A stretch of DNA of 64,000 nucleotides from Bradyrhizobium sp. JYMT SZCCT0180 (lineage in GTDB: Bacteria > Pseudomonadota > Alphaproteobacteria > Rhizobiales > Xanthobacteraceae): NCBI RefSeq assembly GCF_018130165.1, contig NZ_JAFCLZ010000014.1, forward strand, positions 124,001 to 188,000. Reading direction: 5' to 3'. The notes beneath the pieces are model-generated. The model worked only from the letters and a program-made list of their open reading frames with translations. It had not been told where the DNA came from and searched no databases. Below are positions 52,494 through 61,865 of this stretch, one piece after another (position 1 is the stretch's first letter; every line of letters starts with the position of its first letter). Both the position numbers and the translations under genes were made by a program.

Positions 52494-53549
52494 TCAGGCG
52501 CCGGTGTCTCCACGCTCGCGCACATAGACGGCCTCACGTCTCGGCTCGGCGTCGGAGCCAGGCGCCAACTGGCGCAGGCGCTTCGACCGCGCACCCAGGA
52601 TAACCTCCCGAAGCGTCAGCAAGATTACAGATATGACAAAAGGCGCAATATAATAGAGGACCCGGAACAGCAGCATCCCGGCCAGCAGGTCCTCCCGGTC
52701 CATCTGCCAGAGCCCGACCAGCATGGCCGCGTCGAACACGCCGAGACCACCGGGCGAGTGGCTGGCAAAGCCGAGCAACGTCGCCGAGACGAAGATGACC
52801 GCGACGACGACGAAGCCAACGTTTGGTTCATCGGGGGTCAGCACATACATCGCCAGCGCGCAGAACCCGAGGTCGATGATGCCGATACCGATCTGCAGCA
52901 GTGTCAGCGGCCCGCCCGGCAGCGTCACGGTCCACGGCCCACGACCGACGCTGCGGGGCTGGCTCCAGACCCAGACCACATAGCCGACGAGGCCGGCGAT
53001 GATCGCAAACGCCAGGGCACGGTTGAGCCAGGCCGGCAACTGATCGATCGAGGCCGCGGCTTCCGGGTGATAGGCGATGCCGAGGCCAAGCACCGCGGCA
53101 TTGCCGAGCCAGAAGGTGAGCCCGGCCAGGAAGCAGATCTTGGCGACGTCGATCGCGTTCAGCCCCCAGGCCGAATAGATCCGGTAGCGCACCGCGCCGC
53201 CGGTGAAGACGCTGGCGCCGACATTGTGGCCGATTGAATAGGAGGTGAAGGCGGCAAGCGCGGTGATGCGGTAGGGGACGTGGGTGTGGCCGATCGCCCG
53301 CACCGCAAACAGATCGTAGAAGGTCAGCGTGAAGTAACCCGCCGCCACGAACAGCGCCGCCAGCACGATCTGGCGTGGTTCCGTGCTCTTGATGGCCTCG
53401 ATCACCTCGTTGGTGTCGATGCCCCGCAGCATATGATAGAGCACGTAGCACGCGGTTCCGATGACCGCGATACTGATCACAACCCCGAGCTTATGCAGGA
53501 CCTGCTTCTGGCGCAGAAACGAAACCGCCCTGCGTATTGCTTCCAGCAT
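52494..53549 (-). CDS. lysylphosphatidylglycerol synthase-like membrane protein (YbhN/UPF0104)
   Basis: 351 residues, about eight helices: VVISIAVIGTACYVLYHML, IVLAALFVAAGYFTLTFYDLFAVRAIG, and the family signature SYSIGHNVGASVFTGGAVRYRIY. GFASHSPGGLGVFDAAML is another conserved loop. It corresponds to the flippase part of MprF without the lysyl-transferase part. Likely lipid transport; substrate unknown. Start 53549; 257 bases of non-coding DNA follow up to 53806, where I see nothing of note. Confidence 0.88.
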   Translation of the reverse strand: MLEAIRRAVSFLRQKQVLHKLGVVISIAVIGTACYVLYHMLRGIDTNEVIEAIKSTEPRQIVLAALFVAAGYFTLTFYDLFAVRAIGHTHVPYRITALAAFTSYSIGHNVGASVFTGGAVRYRIYSAWGLNAIDVAKICFLAGLTFWLGNAAVLGLGIAYHPEAAASIDQLPAWLNRALAFAIIAGLVGYVVWVWSQPRSVGRGPWTVTLPGGPLTLLQIGIGIIDLGFCALAMYVLTPDEPNVGFVVVAVIFVSATLLGFASHSPGGLGVFDAAMLVGLWQMDREDLLAGMLLFRVLYYIAPFVISVILLTLREVILGARSKRLRQLAPGSDAEPRREAVYVRERGDTGA

Positions 53550-53806
53550 CTAGACCTCGAATTGCGATCCCGCGACGACGGCAACGGTGCGAATTCCGCC
53601 GACGCTCCGCTGCTCCCTGGGGACTCCAGTAGCGCGTTTTGGGCCGGAGTGGAATTCGTCTAACGACAATAAAACGCGGTTCTTCAACCTATTAGGCGGA
53701 TTTGATGACAGTGGATGCACAGTTTTGCTGCATTCTGCGCGCCCAAGGCGGCGTCCGCAACTGGGGCGATCCCGGGTAACTGTCGCATAGAATCGGCCGC
53801 GGCACG

Positions 53807-54325
53807 TCATACGGCACCGAGTTTGCCGGAAAGTCGCTGGTAGAATAGCAGGTCGAGTTCCGGCGCCTGGCCGACCAAACCGGTTAACAGCGCATGAAGC
53901 TGGCCGCGATGGTGGGTCTGGTGGTTGAACCAGTGGGCCAGCGCGGAAGCCAGGGGCTGCTCGAATAGTTCCGGTGTCGAGACCCGGCGGTATCTGATCG
54001 AACCGGCCATCCGGGCCTCGTCCAGCCCATCCACGAAACCGACAATGCGGCCGTCTTCTGCCTCGCGCGCGGGGCGAAGTTCGGCAAAACTCTCGAACAG
54101 GATGGCGTCCACCTTGGCTGGCGCCTCACCTGTGCCGGTGAAACGCTGCATCCAGATGCGGTCGGTCGCCAGCAAATGGTTCAGGGTGCCGTGGACGGAT
54201 TTGAAGAAGGCGCCGCGATCGGCGTGATATTGTTCACGGCTCAGCCGCGCCGCCGCGTCGTAAAGCCGAGTGTTGGCCCAGGCGTTGTAGCGACCGAACA
54301 TCCGATAATGGGCGGATAGAAGCAT
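53807..54325 (-). CDS. DinB-like four-helix metalloprotein
   Basis: 172 residues with the DinB fold pattern. Three metal-binding His are spaced as expected: SVHGTLNHLLATDRIWMQRF near residue 45-50 and HWFNHQTHHRGQLHALL near 135. Bacillithiol/mycothiol-dependent or hydrolase activities are known for relatives, but not for this branch. Starts MLLSAHYRMFGRYNAWAN. Followed upstream by a small membrane protein gene on the same strand (9 bases). Confidence 0.92.
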   Translation of the reverse strand: MLLSAHYRMFGRYNAWANTRLYDAAARLSREQYHADRGAFFKSVHGTLNHLLATDRIWMQRFTGTGEAPAKVDAILFESFAELRPAREAEDGRIVGFVDGLDEARMAGSIRYRRVSTPELFEQPLASALAHWFNHQTHHRGQLHALLTGLVGQAPELDLLFYQRLSGKLGAV

Positions 54326-54334
54326 CGGAATGTG

Positions 54335-54631
54335 TCAGGCCGCCGGCGCGCTGCGGGAGACCACCCAGTCCCGCAGCCACGATCCCGCCGCGCAGCCGCA
54401 AAGATAGAGTGCGAACATGATCAGTCCGAGGTCGAGCCAGTAGCCAAACCGGCCTGGGATCAGCCGCGAAGCCGCGGCCGCGACCAGGACGACCGCCAGC
54501 GCCGCCAGCCACCGCTTCCATTTTTTCGATACGCCCTCGCCGTGCTGAACGATGGAAATCCAGCCCATGGCGAGGCCAAGGAGCAGTGAGCCCAACAGCC
54601 AGCCCCAGAAGAACGACGCCAGAAAGGCCAT
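54335..54631 (-). CDS. small membrane protein, unknown
   Basis: 98 residues with three hydrophobic segments: FWGWLLGSLLLGLAMGWISIV, WLAALAVVLVAAAASRLI and WLDLGLIMFALYLCGCAAGSWL. No family assigned. It starts 2 bases after the OmpA-family gene stop, so they are coupled; it may help that protein in the envelope. Confidence 0.8.
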   Translation of the reverse strand: MAFLASFFWGWLLGSLLLGLAMGWISIVQHGEGVSKKWKRWLAALAVVLVAAAASRLIPGRFGYWLDLGLIMFALYLCGCAAGSWLRDWVVSRSAPAA

Positions 54632-54633
54632 CC

Positions 54634-56028
54634 TTACCTCACCACGAAATCGATACGGCGGTTCTGCGCCTTGCCCTGGTCGGTGTCATTACCGGCGATC
54701 GGCTGGGTGCTGCCAAGGCCGGTCGACGTGAAACGGTTCGCGGGCAGTCCTGCCTTGACCAGATAATCGGTGACCGCCTGGGCGCGCTTCTCCGAGAGCG
54801 CCTGATTGGCACCTTCCTCGCCGTCGGAATCGGTATGTCCGACGACCTCGATATTGGCGTTCGGGCAGCGCAATGCGGTCTCGATCAGCCGATCCAGCAG
54901 CCCGGCGGAGTCAGCCACGATGTCGGCCTTCCCGGATTCGAACCGGATCCTGGCCTTGCCGAGCAGATCGGTAAACAGCTGCTGGCAGACCGTGGGGTCG
55001 ACCGGCGCCGCGGTCGGTTTGACCGAGATTTCAGGCTTGAATTGCCACCCCTGCGGAAACTCCTTGCCAAGGCCGGCACGGATCTGGGTCGCGGCCGCCT
55101 CGTAAAGCGCATCGCCTGACAGTTTGACCTCGCGGTCGCTGACCACGAGCGTCCCGGTCGACAGCCGCGACAGCGCGCCGAGCGCCGGCACGACGGCCGC
55201 GGCAAATCCACTGGGCGCACCGACGCTCGCCTTCAGGTTGTCGACGACTTTCTCGCTGAAGAACTTGCGGCCCGCCGCCGCCACCAGCGCGGCATGGGCG
55301 TTGTTGTCGGGCACATAGCCGGTCAGCGTCAGCGTCACCGCAACCGGGTCCTTGTAGGCCTGGAAGATGTAGGGCGGCGCCTTGACGTCGTTGGCCGCGA
55401 CCGAATAGCCCTCGGGCAGATTCTTCAGCGCGGCGGCGATGGCTTCGCGGCCGCCAAGTTCACGCGCCATCCCTGACAGCGTGACCTTGTTGTCCGACAG
55501 CGTGATCTTTCCGTCCTTCAGCTTTGCAATCTGGTCGAGCAACAGCAGCGCGGCAGCGTCGAAGCGCTGCGGCGCGCCGCGCGCCAGGTTCATCCGGTCG
55601 GAGACTTCGACGCCACCGAGCATCGCGCGCGCGGCTTCCATCAGCTTGCTTTTGCTCGAAGGCAGCGGCGAACTGCCGCCCAGCGTCACCCGGACGACGT
55701 CGCGTTCAGCGGACCACACGAACGGCTTGGCTTCGGGAACAAGGCGGGTTTCGTCGTTGACCAGCCGCACGCCCGGCACCGCTTCCACCGACGCAACCGC
55801 GCTCAGCCGGCCCTCTTCCGAGAAGGCTTCGGCTGCAAACGTCACGTCGCGGCCCGCAACCACTATTCGCCTTTTGTCGAGGACGGTATCTTTCAGCGCT
55901 GTGGTAGAACGCTGCGCCAGGTCGGCTTCCAGCGGCACGGTGCTTGTCCAGGCGGCGAAACCCCAAAGGATGACGAGCGGAATCACACCCGGCCACCATT
56001 TGCCACTCCACCTGAAAAGTCCGTGCAT
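54634..56028 (-). CDS. OmpA-family envelope protein with BON-like repeats
   Basis: 464 residues. A single N-terminal membrane helix (WWPGVIPLVILWGFAAWTS) anchors it in the inner membrane. Three BON-like modules lie between about 40 and 330 (e.g. DTVLDKRRIVVAGRDVTFAAEAFSEEG, VTLTLTGYVPDNNAHAAL). The C-terminal OmpA/MotB peptidoglycan-binding domain has IRFESGKADIVADS, VVGHTDSDGEEGANQALSEKRAQAVTDYL and NRRIDFVV. It likely spans the periplasm to bind peptidoglycan. Partner: the small membrane protein downstream. Confidence 0.93.
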   Translation of the reverse strand: MHGLFRWSGKWWPGVIPLVILWGFAAWTSTVPLEADLAQRSTTALKDTVLDKRRIVVAGRDVTFAAEAFSEEGRLSAVASVEAVPGVRLVNDETRLVPEAKPFVWSAERDVVRVTLGGSSPLPSSKSKLMEAARAMLGGVEVSDRMNLARGAPQRFDAAALLLLDQIAKLKDGKITLSDNKVTLSGMARELGGREAIAAALKNLPEGYSVAANDVKAPPYIFQAYKDPVAVTLTLTGYVPDNNAHAALVAAAGRKFFSEKVVDNLKASVGAPSGFAAAVVPALGALSRLSTGTLVVSDREVKLSGDALYEAAATQIRAGLGKEFPQGWQFKPEISVKPTAAPVDPTVCQQLFTDLLGKARIRFESGKADIVADSAGLLDRLIETALRCPNANIEVVGHTDSDGEEGANQALSEKRAQAVTDYLVKAGLPANRFTSTGLGSTQPIAGNDTDQGKAQNRRIDFVVR

Positions 56029-56192
56029 TCGAGTTCCTAAGGGTCCGGAAACAGAGAGAAAACAAACCCTTGCGGGGCTGTCAAACCCGAAATAGCAGAG
56101 AAGCGTCGGGGTGCAGATATTTGCCCAGCTAACCGTTTCTTCAACGGTCTGCCGCTAAGTTAGAAACATAATGAAACAGGCGGCAAGTCCTG

Positions 56193-57251
56193 ATGAAAAT
56201 GCTCCGCAACACCGTTATCCGCGCCGGATTGGAAGCGCTTTACTTCTCGGGTGCGCATTATCTGCTGCGACCAATCTTCGCAGGTGTCGGCGCAATTTTC
56301 ATGCTGCACCATGTGCGCCCGCGCCGTGACGCGGAATTCCAGCCCAATTATCATCTCGAGGTCGAACCCGAATTCCTGCGCGCGGTGCTGGCGCATCTGC
56401 GGTCCCTCAACGTCGACCTGGTCACCATGGACGAGGCGCATGCGCGGCTTTCCCAAGGCAATTTCGCGCGGCGCTTCGCCTGCTTCACCTTTGACGACGG
56501 TTATCGCGACAACCGCGATTTCGCGTTGCCCGTGATGCGTGAATTCGACGCACCCATGACGGTCTACGTCACCAGCGATTTCGCCGAAGGCACCGGCCGG
56601 CTGTGGTGGGTTGCAATGGAGCTGGCGCTCGCCAAGGCATCCTCGATCGAGGTGCCGATCGGCGGCGTGGTTACCCGTCTCGATGCCTCGACGCCGGCGG
56701 CCAAGCAGGTCGCCTTCGACCGGCTGCACGAGTGGCTGCGCAGCCTGCCGGGCGAGATCGACGTGCAACGCGAAATCTCCGCACTATGCACGCGCTATGA
56801 CGTGGACGAGACGAAGATCGCCCGCGACCTCTGCATGTCCTGGGACGAGTTGAAGGCGTTTGCCGACGAACCGCTGGTGACCATCGGCGCGCATACCATC
56901 ACGCATTGCAATCTGGCGAAGCAGACCGAGGCGACCGCCAGTTTCGAAATCGCCACCAGCCGGATGCGGATCGAGGCGGCGCTGCAACGCCCGGTGCTGC
57001 ATCTTGCCTATCCCTACGGCGACAAGATCGCCGCCGGCCAGCGGGAGTTCACACTCGCCAAGGCGGCCGGCTTCAAGACCGCGGTGACGACCCGGCCGGG
57101 CATGATCTTCCCGGAAAGCGCTGGCCATTTGACCGCGCTGCAGCGGGTCTCGCTCAACGGCAATTACCAGGACGAGCGCATCATCCCGGTGCTGACCTCC
57201 GGCGCCGCCACCGCGATGTGGAACGGCTTCCGGCGCATCGACGCGGTGTAG
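56193..57251 (+). CDS. polysaccharide deacetylase (NodB-like, CE4)
   Basis: 352 residues. CE4 motifs: CFTFDDGYRDNRDFALPVM (TFDDG) and IGAHTITHCNL (HTxTH metal site), then LAYPYGDK and a C-terminal WNGFRRID. It would remove acetyl from N-acetylated glycans. N-terminal hydrophobic part (IRAGLEALYFSGAHYLLRPIFAGVGAIFMLHHV) is weakly membrane-like. Monocistronic; the start ATG at 56193 is 165 bases from the divergent OmpA gene. Confidence 0.93.
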   Translation: MKMLRNTVIRAGLEALYFSGAHYLLRPIFAGVGAIFMLHHVRPRRDAEFQPNYHLEVEPEFLRAVLAHLRSLNVDLVTMDEAHARLSQGNFARRFACFTFDDGYRDNRDFALPVMREFDAPMTVYVTSDFAEGTGRLWWVAMELALAKASSIEVPIGGVVTRLDASTPAAKQVAFDRLHEWLRSLPGEIDVQREISALCTRYDVDETKIARDLCMSWDELKAFADEPLVTIGAHTITHCNLAKQTEATASFEIATSRMRIEAALQRPVLHLAYPYGDKIAAGQREFTLAKAAGFKTAVTTRPGMIFPESAGHLTALQRVSLNGNYQDERIIPVLTSGAATAMWNGFRRIDAV

Positions 57252-57261
57252 TTACCTCACC

Positions 57262-57413
57262 GTTGTCGTCCCTGCGAACGCAGGGACCCATAACCACCGG
57301 CGGCAATTGTCTTGCACGCAGGTAGTTATCTTCCTTTTTTCAGCAACCAAGGCCGCGGAGTATGGGTCCCCCGATGCGCAATTGCGCATCTGAGCGTTCG
57401 CAGGGACGACGGC
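57262..57413. repeat. intergenic paired repeat, GTCCCTGCGAACGCAGGGAC family
   Basis: GTCGTCCCTGCGAACGCAGG plus ACCCATAACCACC faces TATGGGTCCC and CGTTCGCAGGGACGAC. Variant of the 13276 family with CTGCG in the arms. Between the deacetylase and SDR genes. Confidence 0.8.
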
Positions 57414-57481
57414 GATCATGTTTCCTTGACTCGCCCTCCCCTCGCGCTCAAAACCGCTGGCAAGAGCAAAAGGAGGAACGC

Positions 57482-58282
57482 ATGTTCAAGGATCTGTTTT
57501 CGCTAAAGGGCCGCGTCGCGCTGGTGACGGGTGGATCGCGCGGGATCGGCAAGATGATCGCGGCCGGGTTTCTCGCGCAGGGAGCTGCGAAGGTCTACAT
57601 CACCGCGCGCAAGGCCGGTCCCTGCGAAGCGACCGCAAAAGAGCTCACTGCGGCCTATGACGGCGAGTGCATCGCGCTGCCGATCGACATTTCGACGGTC
57701 GAAGGCTGCGACAGGCTGGCCGCCGAGATGATCAAGCTCGAGCCGAAGCTCGACATCCTCGTCAACAATGCCGGCGCCGCCTGGGGCGCGGAGTTCGACG
57801 AGTTTCCGGAGAGCGGCTGGGACAAGGTCATGGACCTCAACGTCAAGTCGCTGTTCTTCCTGACCAAGGCGCTGGCGAAACCGCTGCGCGCGGCGGCCTC
57901 GCACGAACGGCCGGCCAAGGTCATCAACATCGCCTCGGTCGACGGCATCTTCGTCAACCCGACGGAGACCTATTCCTACGCCGCGAGCAAGGCCGCGGTG
58001 ATCCATCTGACGCGGCGCATGGCGACCAAACTGGTCAAGGACAATATCAACGTCACCGCGATCGCGCCGGGCGCCTTCAAGTCGGACATGAACAAGGCCG
58101 CGCGCGATCACTCGGATGATGTCGCAAAACGCATTCCGGCGAAGCGGATCGGCACCGATGAGGATATGGCCGGGATTGCGATCTATCTCGCCTCGCGCGC
58201 CGGCGATTATGTCGTCGGCAACACCATCGCGGTCGACGGCGGCGTGGTGTATGCGAATGCGGGACTGGAGATCGCGGGGTAG
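57482..58282 (+). CDS. short-chain dehydrogenase/reductase
   Basis: 266 residues, classical SDR. Cofactor motif VTGGSRGIG (TGxxxGIG), ITARKA next strand (Arg favours NADPH), NNAG, catalytic Ser in IASVDGIFV and YSYAASK (YxxxK). Resembles RhlG or 3-oxoacyl-ACP reductases. ATG at 57482 follows AGGAGGAACGC, a strong site; the frame upstream to 57362 is repeat-derived. Not clearly part of the box pathway. Confidence 0.95.
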   Translation: MFKDLFSLKGRVALVTGGSRGIGKMIAAGFLAQGAAKVYITARKAGPCEATAKELTAAYDGECIALPIDISTVEGCDRLAAEMIKLEPKLDILVNNAGAAWGAEFDEFPESGWDKVMDLNVKSLFFLTKALAKPLRAAASHERPAKVINIASVDGIFVNPTETYSYAASKAAVIHLTRRMATKLVKDNINVTAIAPGAFKSDMNKAARDHSDDVAKRIPAKRIGTDEDMAGIAIYLASRAGDYVVGNTIAVDGGVVYANAGLEIAG

Positions 58283-58315
58283 GAGCGGCGCTAAGGCGTC
58301 ACCGGTGGTCCGCTC

Positions 58316-58474
58316 CCTCGCCCCGCTCTTGCGGGGTCGAGACGAGCGAAGCTCGCTCTTAGAGGGTTGGGGTGAGGGGCTCTATCCACGAGTTCAGAGC
58401 GGAGTGAGACCGGTACCCCCTCACCCGCCGCGCAAGAGCGCGGCGACCTCTCCCCGCAAGCGGGGAGAGGTTAA
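58316..58474. repeat. intergenic paired palindromic repeat
   Basis: Units with CGCCCCGCTCTTGCGGGG at the left and CTCCCCGCAAGCGGGGAG at the right around GAGGGGCTCTATCCACGAG. Related to 9291-9433 by the shared CTCTATCCAC centre. Between convergent SDR and boxB genes. Confidence 0.82.
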
Positions 58475-58483
58475 GCAAGCGCC

Positions 58484-59929
58484 TCACGTCTCGATTTTCA
58501 CGTATTCGAAATCGCCGGGCTTGTTGTCGATGCCGACTTTCGGCGGCGAGATCCAGGAGGCGTAGGTGCCGGCTTCGGTAACCGGGGTCATCAGCGAGGC
58601 GATGAAGTCGCCATCGTCCGATGACGGCAGCCAATCGTTCTTGCGCGCGTTCCAGGTGGCGGTGTCGATCAGCACACCCTCCGGGGTCGCGTTGATGTCC
58701 TTGAACTCGCCGATATGGCGGTGGAAGGCGACGTCGGGCAGCGTCAGCTTGTACTGGTAGCCGGCGAGCGAGATGATCTTGTTCCAGCGCAGCATGCCCT
58801 TGGCGCAATCCTGCGTGTAGTCGTCGCGCAGGCGCATGTTGAGCGCGGTCAGCGCCGGCTCGTCGACGCGCTTGATCACGCCGTCGACCAGCTTCAGCAC
58901 CGGATAGGTCGCGTTCTTCAGCTGATGGTCGTCGTCGATCTGGGTTTCCTTGTAGCGGCCCTTGATGCCGGCGTTGAAGGCGTTCGCGGCGTTGGTGGAG
59001 ACTTCCGAGCCGAACAGATCCAGCGACAGCGAGTAATGCAAATGCAATTTCTTCTGGATGGTCGGCAGATCGATCACGCCGAGCGCGCGGACTTTTGCGA
59101 TATCGGTGGGATCGGTGATGCCGGCCGCCTTCATCGCCTCGCAGGTGCGCTGCACGACGCGGCTGATGCCGGTCTCGCCGACGAACATGTGATGCGCCTC
59201 TTCGGTCAGCATGAAGCGGCAGGTGCGCGACAAGGGATCGAAGCCGGACTGCGCCAGCGAGTGCAGCTGCATCTTGCCGTCGCGGTCGGTGAAGTAGGTG
59301 AACATGAAGAATGACAGCCAGTCGGGTGTCGCCTCGTTGAAGGCGCCGAGCATGCGTGGGCTATCCGCGTCGCCGGAGCGGCGGCGCAACAAATCATCGG
59401 CCTCTTCGCGGCCGTCGCGGCCGAAATACTTCTGCAGCAGATAGACCATCGCCCAGAGATGGCGGCCCTCTTCGACATTGACCTGGAACAAATTGCGCAG
59501 GTCGTACAGCGAGGGCGCGGTCTTGCCGAGATGGCGCTGCTGTTCGACCGAGGCCGGCTCGGTGTCGCCCTGGATCACGATCAGGCGGCGCAGCGTGGCG
59601 CGGTGTTCGCCCGGGACTTCCTGCCAGGCCGGCTTACCGAAGTTCTCGCCGAACGGAATGACGCGATTTTCCTCCTGGGGAGCAAGGAGAATGCCCCAGC
59701 GATATTCCGGCATCTTGACGTAATCGAACTTGGCCCAGCCGCGCGGATCGACCGAATAGGCGGTGCGCAGGTAGACCAAGGATTGCTGGAAGCCTTCCGG
59801 CCCCATGTCGCTCCACCAATCCATGTAGCCGGGATGCCAGCCTTCGAGCGCCTTGAGCACCTGGCGATCTTCACTGAGATTCACGTTGTTAGGAATCTTG
59901 GTTGAGTAGTCGACGTTCATGAAGTTCAT
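58484..59929 (-). CDS. boxB: benzoyl-CoA 2,3-epoxidase, oxygenase subunit BoxB
   Basis: 481 residues, diiron enzyme that epoxidises benzoyl-CoA using O2, with BoxA as reductase. Family features: SEDRQVLKALEGWHPGYMDWWSDMGPEGFQ, NLFQVNVEEGRHLWAMVYLLQKYFGRDGREEADDLL, and LTEEAHHMFVGETGI with metal-ligand Glu and His. ATG at 59929 follows AAGGAG; the spacing of 8 is good. Lies downstream of boxC (149 bases with a repeat). Confidence 0.97.
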   Translation of the reverse strand: MNFMNVDYSTKIPNNVNLSEDRQVLKALEGWHPGYMDWWSDMGPEGFQQSLVYLRTAYSVDPRGWAKFDYVKMPEYRWGILLAPQEENRVIPFGENFGKPAWQEVPGEHRATLRRLIVIQGDTEPASVEQQRHLGKTAPSLYDLRNLFQVNVEEGRHLWAMVYLLQKYFGRDGREEADDLLRRRSGDADSPRMLGAFNEATPDWLSFFMFTYFTDRDGKMQLHSLAQSGFDPLSRTCRFMLTEEAHHMFVGETGISRVVQRTCEAMKAAGITDPTDIAKVRALGVIDLPTIQKKLHLHYSLSLDLFGSEVSTNAANAFNAGIKGRYKETQIDDDHQLKNATYPVLKLVDGVIKRVDEPALTALNMRLRDDYTQDCAKGMLRWNKIISLAGYQYKLTLPDVAFHRHIGEFKDINATPEGVLIDTATWNARKNDWLPSSDDGDFIASLMTPVTEAGTYASWISPPKVGIDNKPGDFEYVKIET

Positions 59930-59952
59930 GGCGTGCTCCTTGCTCGCTCTCG

Positions 59953-60078
59953 TGTCCCGGACGCGGTGCGACGCGAAGCGGTGCGCCGCAGAGCCGGGAC
60001 CATTTCAGTAACGGTCCGTGTGGGTCCCGGTTCTGCAGCGCGTCACAAGCGTGCCGCGCAGCGCCCGGGACACGAAAT
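59953..60078. repeat. intergenic paired repeat between boxC and boxB
   Basis: GTGTCCCGGACGCGGTGCGACGC and GCGCCGCAGAGCCGGGAC face GTCCCGGTTCTGCAGCGCG and CAGCGCCCGGGACAC. Same family as 42160-42278. It sits inside the box operon, so it may trim or stabilise the boxC-boxB message. Confidence 0.82.
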
Positions 60079-61767
60079 CTAAACCCGCGTCATATCGAAC
60101 TGCGCCTTCTGGCCGGTGCCGTAGCGGCGCAGGGCGCCGTCTTCGCCGACGGCGTTGGGACGCTGGAAGATCCAGTTCTGCCAAGCGGTGAGGCGCGAGA
60201 AGATCTTCGATTCCATGGTCTCGGGTCCGACGAAGCGCAGATTCGCTTCCATGCCGGTGAGGCCGTCGGGCGAGAAGGAGGTGCGCTCCTCCAGGAACAC
60301 CCGCACCTCGTCGTCCCAGTCGATATCGTCGAGCGCGAAGGTGACGAGGCCGAGCTCTTCGGCAGCCTCCGCATCGAGCGTGGTGCCGATAGTCGCCTCG
60401 GCGCGCTCGAGATCCGACGGATCGGCCTGGAAGCGCGACTGCAGCCGCGTAAGACCATGGCTCATCGGATACGGCCCGAAATTCATCGCGGTCAGTTCGA
60501 TGGTCGGCGGGGCGCGGTTGTCGCCCTGCTTCTGGCCGATCAGCATGTAGGAGCGGTCGGCGGCGAACACGAGTTCAGCCAGCGTGCCGACGAAGCAGGA
60601 GCCGGGCTCGACCAGCGTCACCAGCGTGCGCGAGGTGACGTCGATGCGCTTGAGCACCCGCTTCCAGTATTGCCTGATCTCGTTGACCAGCCAATGCGCC
60701 TTGTTGGCCTCGAGGAACGCGTCGCAGGCGACGACGCCTGCGCGATCGCCATGCGACTTGAACAGCAGCATCGCGGTCTCGAGCTCGTTGATGCGCAGGT
60801 GCAGGATCGCGTCATCGAGTTCGCGCGCGACCTGCAGCGGCCAGAACGATGCGCCCTGCGCGATCAGGCCGTCGATATCAGCGGGCGGGGCTTCTTCCGG
60901 CGCCTTGATCGAGATGGTGGCGATGCGCTGCGCGCGGTCGATATCGACGCTGACAAAGCCGTAGCGGATGCCGGTCTCGTTGATGGTGCGCTGGAGCGGC
61001 GTCAGCGCGAGACCCTTGCCGTTGCCGTTGCGCTTCGAAGCTGCGGCGAATTCCTTGGCGCGGTCCGCGACCTTGGCCTCCAGCTTGCTGTTCGGCACGA
61101 TCTCGTCGACCAGGCGCCATTGCACGGCGCGCTTGCCCTTGATGCCTTCCTCGATGGTGCAGAAATAGTCGGCGTGATCGCGGCGCACCTTGCGCTTGTC
61201 GACCACGCGGGTGAGGCCGCCGGTGCCCGGCAGCACGGCGAGCAGCGGCACTTCCGGCAGCGACACCGCCGCCGAGCCGTCGTCGGCGAGCATGATGTGA
61301 TCGGTCGCCAGCGCCAGCTCATAGCCGCCGCCGGCCGCGGTGCCGTTGACGACGCTGATGAAGCGCTGCCCGGAATTCTCGGAAGAGTCTTCCAGACCGT
61401 TGCGGGTCTCGTTGGTGAATTTGCAGAAATTGACTTTGTGGGCGTGGGTGGCGCCCGCCAGCATGCGGATATTGGCGCCGGCGCAGAACACGCGGTTCTT
61501 GCCCGAGCGCATCACCACGACTTTTACTCCCGGATGCTCGAAGCGCAGCCTTTGCACGGCGTCGGCGAGTTCGATGTCGACGCCGAGATCGTAGGAATTG
61601 AGTTTTAACTGATAGCCCTCGAACAGGCCGGCATTCTCGTCGACATCCATGGTCAGCGTCGCGACGTCACCATCGACATCGATCTTCCAATGCCGGTAGC
61701 GCGACGGATCAGTCTGGAAATCGATGTATTTTGCACCGCCTGCGAGGACGCGATCTTCGCCAGCCAT
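60079..61767 (-). CDS. boxC: benzoyl-CoA dihydrodiol/epoxide lyase BoxC
   Basis: 562 residues, crotonase-fold. Opens the ring of 2,3-epoxybenzoyl-CoA to a CoA semialdehyde and formate. Two crotonase halves: VKVVVMRSGKNRVFCAGANIRMLAG and VVNGTAAGGGYELALATDHIMLADD in the first, LVEPGSCFVGTLAELVFAADRSYML in the second. Family-specific ends: MAGEDRVLAGGAKYIDFQTDPSRYRHW and WIFQRPNAVGEDGALRRYGTG. The promoter region upstream holds the BoxR-type operator (61805-61818). Confidence 0.97.
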   Translation of the reverse strand: MAGEDRVLAGGAKYIDFQTDPSRYRHWKIDVDGDVATLTMDVDENAGLFEGYQLKLNSYDLGVDIELADAVQRLRFEHPGVKVVVMRSGKNRVFCAGANIRMLAGATHAHKVNFCKFTNETRNGLEDSSENSGQRFISVVNGTAAGGGYELALATDHIMLADDGSAAVSLPEVPLLAVLPGTGGLTRVVDKRKVRRDHADYFCTIEEGIKGKRAVQWRLVDEIVPNSKLEAKVADRAKEFAAASKRNGNGKGLALTPLQRTINETGIRYGFVSVDIDRAQRIATISIKAPEEAPPADIDGLIAQGASFWPLQVARELDDAILHLRINELETAMLLFKSHGDRAGVVACDAFLEANKAHWLVNEIRQYWKRVLKRIDVTSRTLVTLVEPGSCFVGTLAELVFAADRSYMLIGQKQGDNRAPPTIELTAMNFGPYPMSHGLTRLQSRFQADPSDLERAEATIGTTLDAEAAEELGLVTFALDDIDWDDEVRVFLEERTSFSPDGLTGMEANLRFVGPETMESKIFSRLTAWQNWIFQRPNAVGEDGALRRYGTGQKAQFDMTRV

Positions 61768-61804
61768 TGGGCCACCCTGACGCTTTTGTTTGCCTTACCT
61801 GACA

Positions 61805-61818
61805 TGCACAATAGTGCA
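61805..61818. promoter_or_regulatory. BoxR/BzdR-type operator TGCA-N6-TGCA
   Basis: TGCA-CAATAG-TGCA, inside the palindrome CATGCAC-AATA-GTGCATG, 38 bases before boxC. TGCA-N6-TGCA is the known BzdR/BoxR site, released by benzoyl-CoA. A further TGCA lies near 61854 beside GAAAC...GTTTC. The boxR gene is outside the window. Confidence 0.85.
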
Positions 61819-61865
61819 TGTTTTTGATCAAGTCTAGTCTAAAACGTCGAAACATGCATTTTGTT

